Source of the DNA: Mariprofundus sp. UBA1536
GTDB lineage: Bacteria; Pseudomonadota; Zetaproteobacteria; Mariprofundales; Mariprofundaceae
Length of the DNA stretch: 64,000 nt
Reading direction: 5' to 3'
Assembly: GCA_002323245.1 (NCBI GenBank)
Contig: DCPU01000013.1
Coordinates: 1-64,000, forward strand
A program made the position numbers and the translations under genes. Below, in pieces: positions 7,915 through 15,939 of the stretch; the stretch's first letter is position 1, and every line of letters starts with the position of its first letter. A model generated the notes under the pieces. The model saw only the letters and a list, made by a program, of their open reading frames with translations, was not told the DNA's origin and made no database searches.

Positions 7915-9105
7915 TTACTGCATATCCTCTTCAGGGGTTGCGCTGATTTGATGCACTGCCAAATCCGCACCCATAAATTCATCTTCTTCAGATAAACGGA
8001 TACCAATGGTTTCACGAATCAAGCCGTAAATGGTGAGACCTGCAGCCACCGCAATCACCACGCCCGTTAGCGAGCCGACGAGCTGAGACATGAAGCTCAC
8101 ACCACCTGCGCCGCCCAAAGCTGTGGAGCCAAAGATACCTGCTGCAATACCACCCCAAAGGCCAGCACCACCATGCAAAGGCACCACGCCCAACACATCA
8201 TCAAGCTTGAGTGTTTTTTGCACAAACTGAAATCCCCACACAAAACCTGCACCAGCTACAATACCAATCACCAATGCTGACATGGGATGCACAATGTCGG
8301 AGCCCGCACAAATCGCCACTAGGCCAGCTAACGCGCCATTGTGTACAAAGCCTGGGTCGTTTTTACCGGCCACCAATGCTGCGAGCAAGCCGCCAACCAT
8401 GGCCATAAGTGAGTTCATCGCTACTAGGCCAGAAGCGCCATCGGCAGTGCCTGCACTCATCACATTAAAACCGAACCAACCCACACAAAGCACCCAAGAA
8501 CCGAGTGCTAGGAACGGAATGTTTGAAGGCAAGATAGCGCGCATCGTGCCATCTTTGGCATAACGCCCTTTGCGAGCGCCCAGCATATACACAGCGCCCA
8601 TGGCGATAAAACCACCCATAGCGTGCACCACAACTGAGCCTGCAAAATCATGAAATGGCGCGCCAAAGCTGGCTTCAAGCCAGTCTTGGAAACCAAAGTT
8701 ACCATTCCAAATCAAACCTTCATAAAACGGATAAATCAGCGCCACGATAAGCACTGTGGCAAGCACATTCGGCCAAAAACGGACACGCTCAGTAATACCA
8801 CCAGAAATAATGGCTGGAATAGCTGCAGCAAAAGTGAGCAAGAAGAAGAAATGCACCATTTTGTAACCGTTGGTGCCGCCTTCCATGACCTGCAACTCGC
8901 CGACTGGGGCAAAAAACGTGATGCCATAAGCCACGGCAAAACCAATGAAAAAGTAAGCAACTGTAGAAAAACCAAAGTCGGTAATCACGCGCACCAAGGC
9001 ATTGACCTGATTCTTTTTACGAACGGTACCAACTTCTAAAAACGCAAAACCTGCATGCATAGCCAAGACCATGGCAGCACCTACTGTGAGAAAAAAGACA
9101 TCCAT
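7915..9105 (-). CDS. amt: ammonium transporter (first Amt)
   Basis: A 396-residue Amt/MEP/Rh channel of the inner membrane with about 11 hydrophobic segments. The twin-histidine pair of the pore is visible in DFAGSVVVHAMGG and VPLHGGAGLWGG, and the family segment GWFGFNVMSAG is present. It starts right at the first transmembrane helix and lacks the N-terminal extension of its paralogue at 9640. Paired with a PII gene 59 bp upstream, it should import ammonium under control of that GlnK. A ggggata stretch precedes the ATG. Confidence 0.95.
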   Translation of the reverse strand: MDVFFLTVGAAMVLAMHAGFAFLEVGTVRKKNQVNALVRVITDFGFSTVAYFFIGFAVAYGITFFAPVGELQVMEGGTNGYKMVHFFFLLTFAAAIPAIISGGITERVRFWPNVLATVLIVALIYPFYEGLIWNGNFGFQDWLEASFGAPFHDFAGSVVVHAMGGFIAMGAVYMLGARKGRYAKDGTMRAILPSNIPFLALGSWVLCVGWFGFNVMSAGTADGASGLVAMNSLMAMVGGLLAALVAGKNDPGFVHNGALAGLVAICAGSDIVHPMSALVIGIVAGAGFVWGFQFVQKTLKLDDVLGVVPLHGGAGLWGGIAAGIFGSTALGGAGGVSFMSQLVGSLTGVVIAVAAGLTIYGLIRETIGIRLSEEDEFMGADLAVHQISATPEEDMQ

Positions 9106-9164
9106 TTGGAAATATATCCCCTAATTATATTTATAAATTTATTTTGGTTAGAAACTTTAAAACG

Positions 9165-9506
9165 TTAAGACAGTGCTTCGGAATCTTCTTCGCCAGTGCG
9201 AATGCGAATCACGCGCTCCACTGAAGTGACAAAGATTTTACCATCACCAATTTTGCCTGTGCCAGCAGCTTTGACAATGGCTTCAATCACATCATCCACA
9301 CGCGAAGCTTCAACCACAGTTTGCACACTGGTTTTGGGAATAAAATCCACATTGTATTCAGCGCCGCGATAAAGCTCGGTGTGACCTTTTTGGCGGCCGT
9401 GGCCACGAATTTCAGTCACGCTCATGCCTGTGACGCCAATTTCCAAAAGCGCGTCTTTCACATCATCCAATTTGAACGGTTTGATGATTGCTGTAATTTG
9501 TTTCAT
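9165..9506 (-). CDS. glnK: nitrogen regulatory protein PII (GlnK), first copy
   Basis: A 113-residue PII protein. The T-loop KGHTELYRGAEYNVDF carries the uridylylatable tyrosine at position 51, and the B- and C-loop segments TGKIGDGKIFV and RIRTGEED are present. GlnK trimers sense ATP/ADP and 2-oxoglutarate and block the partner Amt channel. The gene precedes amt1, is a close paralogue of the PII gene at 10915, and has a ggagg ribosome-binding site. A terminator-like hairpin lies in the about 45 bp upstream of it. Confidence 0.95.
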   Translation of the reverse strand: MKQITAIIKPFKLDDVKDALLEIGVTGMSVTEIRGHGRQKGHTELYRGAEYNVDFIPKTSVQTVVEASRVDDVIEAIVKAAGTGKIGDGKIFVTSVERVIRIRTGEEDSEALS

Positions 9507-9529
9507 ACATCCTCCACAAGGAAATAACT

Positions 9530-9550
9530 AAAAAAGCCCAAAACTGGGCT
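9530..9550 (-). terminator. terminator-like hairpin in the glnK1 leader
   Basis: Read on the minus strand: agccca, loop gttt, tgggct, then six T residues. It ends only about 24 bases before the glnK1 start codon. Transcripts of glnK1-amt1 that begin upstream must pass through it, so it may act as an attenuator rather than a simple end signal for amt2. Confidence 0.6.
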
Positions 9551-9580
9551 GACCTTAACTTTGAAACTGTATAATGGCAA

Positions 9581-9607
9581 AAGGGCAGATGAATTTCATC
9601 TGCCCTT
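9581..9607 (-). terminator. hairpin terminator downstream of amt2
   Basis: Arms aagggcagatgaa (9581-9593) and ttcatctgccctt (9595-9607) are perfect complements, and the minus strand continues with a short T run. It lies about 33 bases past the stop of amt2 and separates the two glnK-amt pairs. Confidence 0.8.
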
Positions 9608-9639
9608 CCACATTTTTCGACCTTATCTTGTGATAAGTA

Positions 9640-10899
9640 TTATTTACTTACGAACTCAGGGTAAGCAACCAAACCACATTCGCCTACATCCAAGCCTTCA
9701 TATTCTTCTTCTTCGCTTACACGAATACCGAAGATGGATTTGAGCAAGAACCATACAACGAAGCTTGTTGCAAACACCCAAGCAAAGATGACAGCTATAC
9801 CCAACAATTGTGCGCCTAGTGTTGCATCAGGGTTAGAGAACGTTACCGCCAACAAGCCCCAGATACCCACTACACCATGCACAGAAATCGCGCCCACTGG
9901 ATCATCAATCTTGAAGAATTTATCCATGATCACAATGGATGCTACCACCAACAAACCACCAGCTGCGCCAATCAATGTTGCAAGTTCTGGAGAAGGTGTA
10001 AGCGGTTCAGCAGTGATTGATACCAAACCAGCCAATGCGCCGTTCAATGCCATGGTCAAATCAGCTTTGCCGAACCACATACGAGCAAGTAACAATGCTG
10101 CGATACAACCACCAGCTGCAGCCATATTGGTGTTCACGAATACCATTGAAGTCGCGTTAGCTTCATCAACATTCGATACCATCAACTCAGAGCCACCGTT
10201 AAAGCCGAACCAGCCCATCCATAGAATAAATGTACCCAATGTTGCCAAAGGCATATTTGCACCAGGAATTGCGTTCACTGAACCATCTTTGCCATATTTG
10301 CCTTTGCGAGCACCGAGCAAAAGTACGCCAGCAATCGCAGCTGCAGCACCAGCCATATGTACAACACCAGAACCAGCGAAATCAAGGAAACCAGCTTCAT
10401 CAAGGAAACCACCGCCCCATTTCCACATACCTTGTGTTGGGTAAATCACAGCTGTAAACACCACAGCAAAACCAAGGAATGCCCACAATTTCATGCGCTC
10501 AGCCACCGCACCTGAAACAATCGACATGGCTGTAGCCACAAACACCACTTGGAAGAAGAAGTCAGACAAATTGGAATAATATGGCGCATCTTCGCCACCT
10601 GCCAATACTGCTGCTGCTTCATTATCGCCACCCAAACCAAAGCTAATGCCTGGGATAATCGATGATACGGCGTCACCATACATAATGTTGTAACCGACAA
10701 GCATGTACATCACGCTGGCGATTGAATACAACACGATATTCTTTGTTAAGATTTCAGCAGTATTCTTCGATCGAACCATGCCGGCTTCGAGCATTGAGAA
10801 TCCAGCTGCCATCCACATGACAAATGCACCCATCACTAGAAAATAAAACGTATCCAGTGCGTATTTTACTTGGAGGATATCTCCTGCTACTTGTTCCAT
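9640..10899 (-). CDS. amt: ammonium transporter (second Amt)
   Basis: A 419-residue Amt channel with the pore histidines in DFAGSGVVHMAGA and ISVHGVVGIWG and the segment WMGWFGFNGGSE. It carries an extra N-terminal stretch of about 15 residues before the first helix and is clearly divergent from the first Amt, so this is not a recent gene duplication. It follows a PII gene by 15 bp with an excellent ribosome-binding site (aaggaga) and should be cotranscribed with it. Confidence 0.95.
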   Translation of the reverse strand: MEQVAGDILQVKYALDTFYFLVMGAFVMWMAAGFSMLEAGMVRSKNTAEILTKNIVLYSIASVMYMLVGYNIMYGDAVSSIIPGISFGLGGDNEAAAVLAGGEDAPYYSNLSDFFFQVVFVATAMSIVSGAVAERMKLWAFLGFAVVFTAVIYPTQGMWKWGGGFLDEAGFLDFAGSGVVHMAGAAAAIAGVLLLGARKGKYGKDGSVNAIPGANMPLATLGTFILWMGWFGFNGGSELMVSNVDEANATSMVFVNTNMAAAGGCIAALLLARMWFGKADLTMALNGALAGLVSITAEPLTPSPELATLIGAAGGLLVVASIVIMDKFFKIDDPVGAISVHGVVGIWGLLAVTFSNPDATLGAQLLGIAVIFAWVFATSFVVWFLLKSIFGIRVSEEEEYEGLDVGECGLVAYPEFVSK

Positions 10900-10914
10900 A
10901 ATTATTCTCCTTAA

Positions 10915-11256
10915 TTAGCTTAGCGCGTCGGCGTCTTCTTCGCCGGTACGAATACGAACTACACGTTCCACATTGGTGACGAAAATTTTACCGTCGCCAA
11001 TTTTTCCGCTGTTTGCTGCTGTTTTAATCACATCTAATACAGCATCCACTTGCGCAGCTGGAACTACCACTTCAATCGCCGTTTTTGGCACAAAATCAAC
11101 ATTGTATTCTGAACCACGGTACAATTCGGTGTGTCCTTTTTGGCGACCGTGACCGCGAATCTCAGTCACGCTCATGCCAGTTACGCCTATGTCGATCAGT
11201 GCATCTTTTACATCATCGAGTTTAAAGGGCTTGATGATGGCTTTAATCATTTTCAT
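10915..11256 (-). CDS. glnK: nitrogen regulatory protein PII (GlnK), second copy
   Basis: A 113-residue PII protein with T-loop KGHTELYRGSEYNVDF (Tyr51), SGKIGDGKIFV and RIRTGEEDADALS. It partners the Amt encoded 15 bp downstream. Most substitutions relative to the first PII lie in residues 58-83, that is, after the T-loop. The start is fixed by aaggag seven bases upstream. The gene lies between the porin gene and amt2 in what is probably one nitrogen-controlled transcription unit. Confidence 0.95.
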   Translation of the reverse strand: MKMIKAIIKPFKLDDVKDALIDIGVTGMSVTEIRGHGRQKGHTELYRGSEYNVDFVPKTAIEVVVPAAQVDAVLDVIKTAANSGKIGDGKIFVTNVERVVRIRTGEEDADALS

Positions 11257-11297
11257 AGTTTTCTCCTTGTTTTATTTTGCTAAAAGCCAGTTAGAGC

Positions 11298-11315
11298 GGG
11301 GGCATTGCTGCCCCC
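11298..11315 (-). terminator. GC-rich hairpin between the porin gene and glnK2
   Basis: Arms gggggca (11298-11304) and tgccccc (11309-11315) close a ttgc loop just after the porin stop codon. No T run follows on the minus strand, so partial termination or mRNA 3'-end protection of the porin message is more likely than full termination. Confidence 0.55.
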
Positions 11316-11322
11316 AGTCCGA

Positions 11323-11982
11323 TTAGAATGATGCGTTTACGCCTACAGCTACTTCAGTTGATGCATCGCCAACTTTTGAAACAGTTAATGATGGAGAAAG
11401 TGTGTAAGAGCTCATATCAAAATCTTTGCTCACACCCAGGATGAAGTGATTTGTGCTTGAGCCAGAATCTGGAGAAGTCATCGCTGCAGTTACAGATACA
11501 TCAACCATATCAGCCACAGTGTCGCCTGCTGACAATTGGTAGTAGTTGTAACCATCACCGATATAGGCTGTTAAAGAAGCGATGTCATAAGAAGCGCCTA
11601 CATACAGTTCTTCAACATCCAGCGTAGAGTCTTCAACATATTTATACATGATGTAACCCACTGAGTAGCCGATGTCGCCAGCTTCGCCTGAGTAATCGAT
11701 GGTAATATCATATTCAGTTTCAGAACCTGTGCCGAAGTCCAAACCAGTGGCGAACCATACATTCGCAGATACACCGCTTTCATGTTCTACGCCCACATCA
11801 CCTTGCACAGAAGCATCATTGTTGATGGACTGCGGAATACCACGGAACAAGTATTGGCTAAAAACGCCAATATCAGCAAATACTGAAACGTCGTCAGCAG
11901 CGTGAGCTACTGCATTCATTCCCATCAAGCCTGTGCCCAGCATCAAACCCATTGCATATTTTTTTAAGTTTGTTTGTTTCAT
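11323..11982 (-). CDS. TorF-type putative porin (Gcw_chp family)
   Basis: A 219-residue exported protein: signal peptide (cleavage after AVAHA, about residue 28), then alternating beta-strand pattern ending in the outer-membrane signature Val-Asn-Ala-Ser-Phe. The start of the mature protein, VSVFADIGVFSQYLFRGIPQS, is typical of the TIGR02001 family. These proteins are often encoded next to glnK-amt and are thought to form outer-membrane channels for nitrogen compounds; that role is inferred. It heads the glnK/amt region and has a sigma-54-like promoter about 60 bp upstream. Confidence 0.8.
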   Translation of the reverse strand: MKQTNLKKYAMGLMLGTGLMGMNAVAHAADDVSVFADIGVFSQYLFRGIPQSINNDASVQGDVGVEHESGVSANVWFATGLDFGTGSETEYDITIDYSGEAGDIGYSVGYIMYKYVEDSTLDVEELYVGASYDIASLTAYIGDGYNYYQLSAGDTVADMVDVSVTAAMTSPDSGSSTNHFILGVSKDFDMSSYTLSPSLTVSKVGDASTEVAVGVNASF

Positions 11983-12040
11983 CGTACACTCCGTTTTTCG
12001 TTTTTATTTTTTTGCCTACAGCATTTCTTGGTTATCGCTT

Positions 12041-12056
12041 AGCAGTGCTGATGCCA
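12041..12056 (-). promoter_or_regulatory. candidate sigma-54 (-24/-12) promoter for the porin-glnK-amt region
   Basis: On the minus strand the sequence is TGGCATCAGCACTGCT. The GG and GC dinucleotides have exactly the spacing of the -24/-12 consensus (TGGCAC-N5-TTGCW) and 9 of 11 conserved positions agree. It would start transcription near 12030, about 48 bases ahead of the porin ATG, and fits the nitrogen-related genes downstream. Confidence 0.5.
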
Positions 12057-12191
12057 CAATTGAAAACGTTGCAAAATATAGGTTTTAAAACACACGTGCC
12101 AATTATATAGCTATAATTTAATCATTTTTTGCATAATATTTAGGCATAATTAGAAATGATTTTGCGGCCTAAAACGAACAATCGACAGCTC

Positions 12192-12207
12192 ATATGTTAA
12201 AACATAT
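12192..12207. promoter_or_regulatory. palindrome upstream of carA
   Basis: atatgtt and aacatat form 7-bp arms around two bases, 43 bases ahead of the carA start. It could be a small operator or just an AT-rich palindrome. The carA ribosome-binding site is gaggtg at 12240-12245. Confidence 0.25.
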
Positions 12208-12249
12208 CCTTGCACCCGTTTGCAAAAATCGATGGCTATGAGGTGAATC

Positions 12250-13383
12250 ATGAGCGACCCAACAACTACCAATTCAAAGGCATTCTTAGCATTGGCAGAT
12301 GGTCGTATTTTCCATGGTCTGTCACTGGGTGCCAAAGGCAATACCGTGGGCGAAGTTTGTTTTAATACTTCACTCACTGGTTACCAGGAAATCCTCACCG
12401 ACCCTTCATACACTGATCAAATCATCACTTTTACTTACCCGCATATTGGTAATGTCGGCATCAACACGGCCGATATGGAGTCGGATAAAATTTCAGTGCG
12501 CGGCCTCATCGTGCGCGCGCCTTCTCGCAAAACATCCAACTACCGCGCTGAAAGCAGCCTTGAAGCTTGGCTAGAAGACAACAACGTCGTGGGTATTGCC
12601 GACATCGACACCCGCGCCTTGGTTCGCCACTTGCGCGATAACGGCGCGCAAACAGGTGTGATTTCATCGGATGGCATGTCTGAAGCTGATGCTGTGGCCA
12701 CGGCCAAAGCATGGGAAGGATTGGAAGGCAAAGATTTGGTCGGACAAGTCAGCCGCAAGAACCAAAGCGAGTGGGATCAAGGCTCATATAATCTTGATGA
12801 TGCCAGCTTTCACTCACCCGCTGCGCACAAACACGTGGTGGCGTTTGATTATGGCTGCAAAAACAATATTTTCCGTAAACTTACCGACCGTGGTTTAAAA
12901 GTTTCTATCGTGCCAGCCAGCACCTCTGCAGCCGATGTGTTAGCCATGAAACCCGATGGCATTTTCTTATCGAATGGCCCTGGTGACCCAGCTGCTGTGG
13001 GTTATGCAGTGGACACCATTCGTGAACTCACCAACACCGACACCCCAATTTTTGGTATCTGCATGGGTCATCAATTGTTGTCACAAGCTTTGGGCTTAAA
13101 AACCTTCAAGCTGAAATTTGGTCATCGCGGTGGCAATCACCCTGTCAAAGATTTAACCACAGGCAAAATTGAAATCACCTCTCAAAACCATGGTTTTGCT
13201 GTGGCTGATGATGAAGTGCCAGCACATGTGGAAGTGACCCATCGTTCGTTGTTTGATAACACCGTTGAGGGTTTGCGCGTGAAAAACAAATCGATTTTCT
13301 CTGTGCAATACCATCCTGAAGCCAGCCCAGGCCCACAAGATGCTGATTATTTATTCGACCGCTTTGCGGATATGTTGAAATAA
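12250..13383 (+). CDS. carA: carbamoyl-phosphate synthase small (glutaminase) subunit
   Basis: CarA hydrolyses glutamine and channels ammonia to CarB, which makes carbamoyl phosphate for arginine and pyrimidine synthesis. The 377-residue protein has the N-terminal domain start ALADGRIFHG and GEVCFNTSLTGYQEILTDPSY, then a class I amidotransferase domain with the nucleophile elbow GICMGHQLL, the oxyanion segment LSNGPGDP and the catalytic His-Glu in YHPEASPGP. Length matches the family. carB is not in this window, so the two subunits are not adjacent. Confidence 0.97.
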   Translation: MSDPTTTNSKAFLALADGRIFHGLSLGAKGNTVGEVCFNTSLTGYQEILTDPSYTDQIITFTYPHIGNVGINTADMESDKISVRGLIVRAPSRKTSNYRAESSLEAWLEDNNVVGIADIDTRALVRHLRDNGAQTGVISSDGMSEADAVATAKAWEGLEGKDLVGQVSRKNQSEWDQGSYNLDDASFHSPAAHKHVVAFDYGCKNNIFRKLTDRGLKVSIVPASTSAADVLAMKPDGIFLSNGPGDPAAVGYAVDTIRELTNTDTPIFGICMGHQLLSQALGLKTFKLKFGHRGGNHPVKDLTTGKIEITSQNHGFAVADDEVPAHVEVTHRSLFDNTVEGLRVKNKSIFSVQYHPEASPGPQDADYLFDRFADMLK

Positions 13384-13412
13384 CCACAAGCCCATTGTTG
13401 AAGGAGATTTGC

Positions 13413-13532
13413 ATGAAAAAATTCGTTGTTATGTTTTTATTTCTTTTCCTCAGCAGCTGCGCCGCCCACACAGATGCGCCTATGCCACCAAGCAAAGACC
13501 AAAAACCAAGACCTGTTTTGGGCGCAATATAA
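13413..13532 (+). CDS. small lipoprotein, 39 residues
   Basis: A very short gene with a strong ribosome-binding site (aaggag) 7 bases before ATG. The product starts MKKFVVMFLFLFLSSC, a signal peptide with a lipobox (Leu-Ser-Ser-Cys16). Only 23 residues follow, proline-rich, ending PRPVLGAI. It lacks the GLKGPLY motif of LptM, so I do not assign it to that family. It lies 29 bp after carA. Confidence 0.7.
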   Translation: MKKFVVMFLFLFLSSCAAHTDAPMPPSKDQKPRPVLGAI

Positions 13533-13555
13533 GCCACCACACAAGGAGCGTTACG

Positions 13556-13603
13556 ATGAACCACTCAGCACTCGCTCCAACCACACTTAATCATGCTCAA
13601 TAA
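13556..13603 (+). CDS. 15-codon upstream frame overlapping the DUF1456 start
   Basis: An ATG with a good ribosome-binding site (aaggagcg, 7 bases upstream) opens a frame encoding MNHSALAPTTLNHAQ. It ends at a TAA overlapping the first codons of the next gene, whose own ATG (13593) has no obvious Shine-Dalgarno. It may serve translational coupling. A recent frameshift that detached an N-terminal extension is the alternative. Confidence 0.4.
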   Translation: MNHSALAPTTLNHAQ

Positions 13604-14213
13604 CGATATTCTACGCCGCGTGCGTTACGCTTTTGATATCAACGATGATGATATGATCAACACCTTTGCTGCTGCCGATAGAGAAGTAAATCGGGCGCAA
13701 ATCAGCGATTGGCTCAAAAAAGAAGACGACTCTGCTTTTGTGGCTTGCCCTGATATTATTCTTGCTGTGTTTTTAAATGGCTTTATCAATACCCAACGCG
13801 GTAAAAAAGATGGCGTGCAACCAGCACCTGAAAAACGCCTGACCAACAATCTTATTTTCCGCAAACTGCGTATTGCCCTGAATTTACAAGATGATGACAT
13901 TATCCAAATGCTCGCCACAGTGGATTGCGCCATCAGCAAACATGAATTAAGCGCTTTTTTCCGTAAACCCGACCACAGGCAATACCGTGATTGCAAAGAT
14001 CAGGTGTTGCGCAATTTCCTACATGGCATGCAACTTAAATATCGCCCCGATGCAGAAGGCGCCGCCAAACCTGCAATTGTTAAACCGGCGAGCAAAGCGA
14101 CAACGAAACCTGCCCCGAAAGCAGCATCCATACCAAGCCCTAAACCTGCCAGTAAAAAAGAAACACAAACGTCCACCAGCAAACCAGCTTTCTCTTGGGA
14201 TAAATACAAATAA
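13593..14213 (+). CDS. DUF1456 family protein (YehS-like)
   Basis: A 206-residue protein with two tandem DUF1456 repeats: about residues 1-62 (LLRRVRYAF-like start, DWLKKEDD) and 80-148 (IFRKLRIALNLQDDDI, FFRKPDHRQYRDCKDQVLRNFLHG). A Lys/Ala/Pro/Ser-rich tail of about 50 residues follows. Function of this family is unknown; the repeats are small helical modules. The product is probably cytoplasmic and may bind nucleic acid through the basic tail, which is inference. It is followed 48 bp later by dbpA. Confidence 0.85.
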   Translation: MLNNDILRRVRYAFDINDDDMINTFAAADREVNRAQISDWLKKEDDSAFVACPDIILAVFLNGFINTQRGKKDGVQPAPEKRLTNNLIFRKLRIALNLQDDDIIQMLATVDCAISKHELSAFFRKPDHRQYRDCKDQVLRNFLHGMQLKYRPDAEGAAKPAIVKPASKATTKPAPKAASIPSPKPASKKETQTSTSKPAFSWDKYK

Positions 14214-14261
14214 AGCGCAGCTTTGCCCAAATCAGCATCAATTTTTAGCACAGGATTCGCC

Positions 14262-15671
14262 TTGACTACTTCAACCCCACTTTCATTTTCTAACCTCAAT
14301 CTTCATTCCAACCTTCTACAAAATCTCAATGATTTGGGTTATAACGAAATGACGGCGATTCAAGCGCAAAGCCTACCCGCGATTTTGGCAAAAAAAGACG
14401 TGATGGCCCAAGGCAAAACAGGCTCAGGCAAAACCGCAGCCTTTGGCCTTGGCATCTTGCAAAACCTAGATACCGACAAAACCATCATCCAAGCCCTGGT
14501 GCTTTGCCCTACCCGCGAGCTTGCAGATCAAGTGGCCAAAGAAATCCGCAAATTGGCGCGCACCACTTCCAATACCAAAGTGCTTACCCTTTGCGGCGGA
14601 TTACCGTTTCGCCCGCAAGCGGCTTCGCTAGAATATGGCGCGCATATTATTGTCGGCACGCCTGGGCGCGTTGAAGATCATGTGCATCGCAAAACTCTGG
14701 ATTTAAGTAAGGTAGCTACCCTTGTGCTCGATGAAGCCGATAGAATGCTGGAAATGGGCTTTCAAGAAGCTTTAGACAACATCACTGCGTTGATACCCAA
14801 ACAGCGCCAAACCCTGCTGCTCAGCGCCACCTTCCCCAACAAAATCAAGGCTATCGCCAAGCGCATTATGAACGACCCTGTGATTGTGGAAGTGGAATCC
14901 ACCCATGATAACGACATCATCAGCCAGCATTTTTATAAAGTGAACCATGATGATGAGCGCATGCAGGCGCTACGTTTATTATTGGCTACGCATCAACCTG
15001 AATCGACTGTGGTGTTTTGTAATACCAAAGCTTCTGCCCAATTTGTCACCGATACTTTGATTGATGAGGGTTTCAGCGCCTTGGATTTAACTGGTGATTT
15101 GGAGCAACGTGACCGCGATCAAACGCTTGTGCAGTTTGCCAACAAAAGTATTGCCATTCTGGTCGCTACCGATGTCGCTGCTCGCGGCCTAGATATCGAT
15201 GGCTTGGATGCAGTGATCAACTATGAACTCGCCCAAGATGCTGAATCCCATGTTCACCGCATCGGCAGAACGGGTCGCGCTGGCAGCAAAGGCATTGCCT
15301 GCACCCTCTTTCATTTTAAGGAAGGTTACCGCATCAGTTTGCTTGAAGATTTCTTAGGCCAAAAAATTACCGAAGAAGATTTACCACCAGCGAGCAACCT
15401 CCAAAACAAACCCATCCAAGCCGCCATGGGCACTCTGCAAATTAGCGGCGGCAAAAAACAAAAAATCCGTCCCGGCGATATCTTGGGTGCACTTACCAGT
15501 AACAATGCCGTCAATGGTAAAGATGTGGGTAAAATTCATATTTTTGATCATTGGTCCTACGTGGCCATCAATAAAGACAGCCTAAAAATTGCCCTCAAAA
15601 CCCTCAACGAAGGTCAACTCAAAGGCAAAAACTTCCGCGTCCGCCAAATCGGCGTTGGTTTTAAATACTAA
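14262..15671 (+). CDS. dbpA: ATP-dependent RNA helicase DbpA
   Basis: A DEAD-box helicase acting on 23S rRNA hairpin 92 during large-subunit assembly. Visible motifs: Q motif (GYNEMTAIQAQSLP), Walker A (GKTGSGKT), PTRELADQV, TPGRVEDH, DEAD, SAT, ATDVAARGLDID and HRIGRTGRAG. The C-terminal domain has SGGKKQKIRPGDILGALT, the DbpA RNA-binding module signature. The start is taken as the TTG at 14262 with agga 6 bases upstream, giving 469 residues, close to E. coli DbpA. An in-frame TTG at 14223 lacks a ribosome-binding site. Confidence 0.92.
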   Translation: MTTSTPLSFSNLNLHSNLLQNLNDLGYNEMTAIQAQSLPAILAKKDVMAQGKTGSGKTAAFGLGILQNLDTDKTIIQALVLCPTRELADQVAKEIRKLARTTSNTKVLTLCGGLPFRPQAASLEYGAHIIVGTPGRVEDHVHRKTLDLSKVATLVLDEADRMLEMGFQEALDNITALIPKQRQTLLLSATFPNKIKAIAKRIMNDPVIVEVESTHDNDIISQHFYKVNHDDERMQALRLLLATHQPESTVVFCNTKASAQFVTDTLIDEGFSALDLTGDLEQRDRDQTLVQFANKSIAILVATDVAARGLDIDGLDAVINYELAQDAESHVHRIGRTGRAGSKGIACTLFHFKEGYRISLLEDFLGQKITEEDLPPASNLQNKPIQAAMGTLQISGGKKQKIRPGDILGALTSNNAVNGKDVGKIHIFDHWSYVAINKDSLKIALKTLNEGQLKGKNFRVRQIGVGFKY

Positions 15672-15939
15672 CTTTCTTTTCACCACGAAGAGCACGAAAG
15701 TCACGAAGAGATTACCTGCTTGAGTACATCACTTGTTACAGCTGCGCCAGAACGTCAGGCTGAAAAAGGAGCAAGTATATTAGCATGCTGGGAGCAGGAT
15801 AATATATGGGCTAGTCAAATTAATCTGGCTGTAAGTGAAGGAAGTTCGCAGCTGTGTAAGGGGCAGCTTTTTGGTCCGTTTTTGGCTGCCCAAAAATGAA
15901 CCATAAACATCAAGTTGTGGAAGTCGCACCACAACCAAA
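15672..15939. repeat. convergent intergenic region with a dispersed repeat (copy 2)
   Basis: No gene is seen between dbpA and the convergent DUF2202 gene. It starts with three spaced cacgaa units (15681-15709), then has the core agctgcgccagaacgtcagg (15740 onward; 27 of 31 positions shared with 7730-7760). A weak hairpin agctg/cagct followed by five T (15850-15872) could end the dbpA transcript. The shared layout with the region after the dsbA-like gene suggests a genome-wide element. Confidence 0.6.

Noticed and set aside
9734..10444. A 236-codon open frame antisense to amt2
   Set aside because: It is the mirror of a strongly conserved Amt gene, lacks a ribosome-binding site and has a Pro/Ala/Thr-biased composition typical of antisense frames.
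11257..11322. A sigma-54 site directly upstream of glnK2
   Set aside because: No GG-N10-GC pair with the right flanks is found; only the hairpin and ribosome-binding site are present.
13413..13532. LptM (YifL) lipopeptide
   Set aside because: The lipobox fits, but the conserved Gly-Leu-Lys-Gly-Pro-Leu-Tyr segment after the cysteine is missing.
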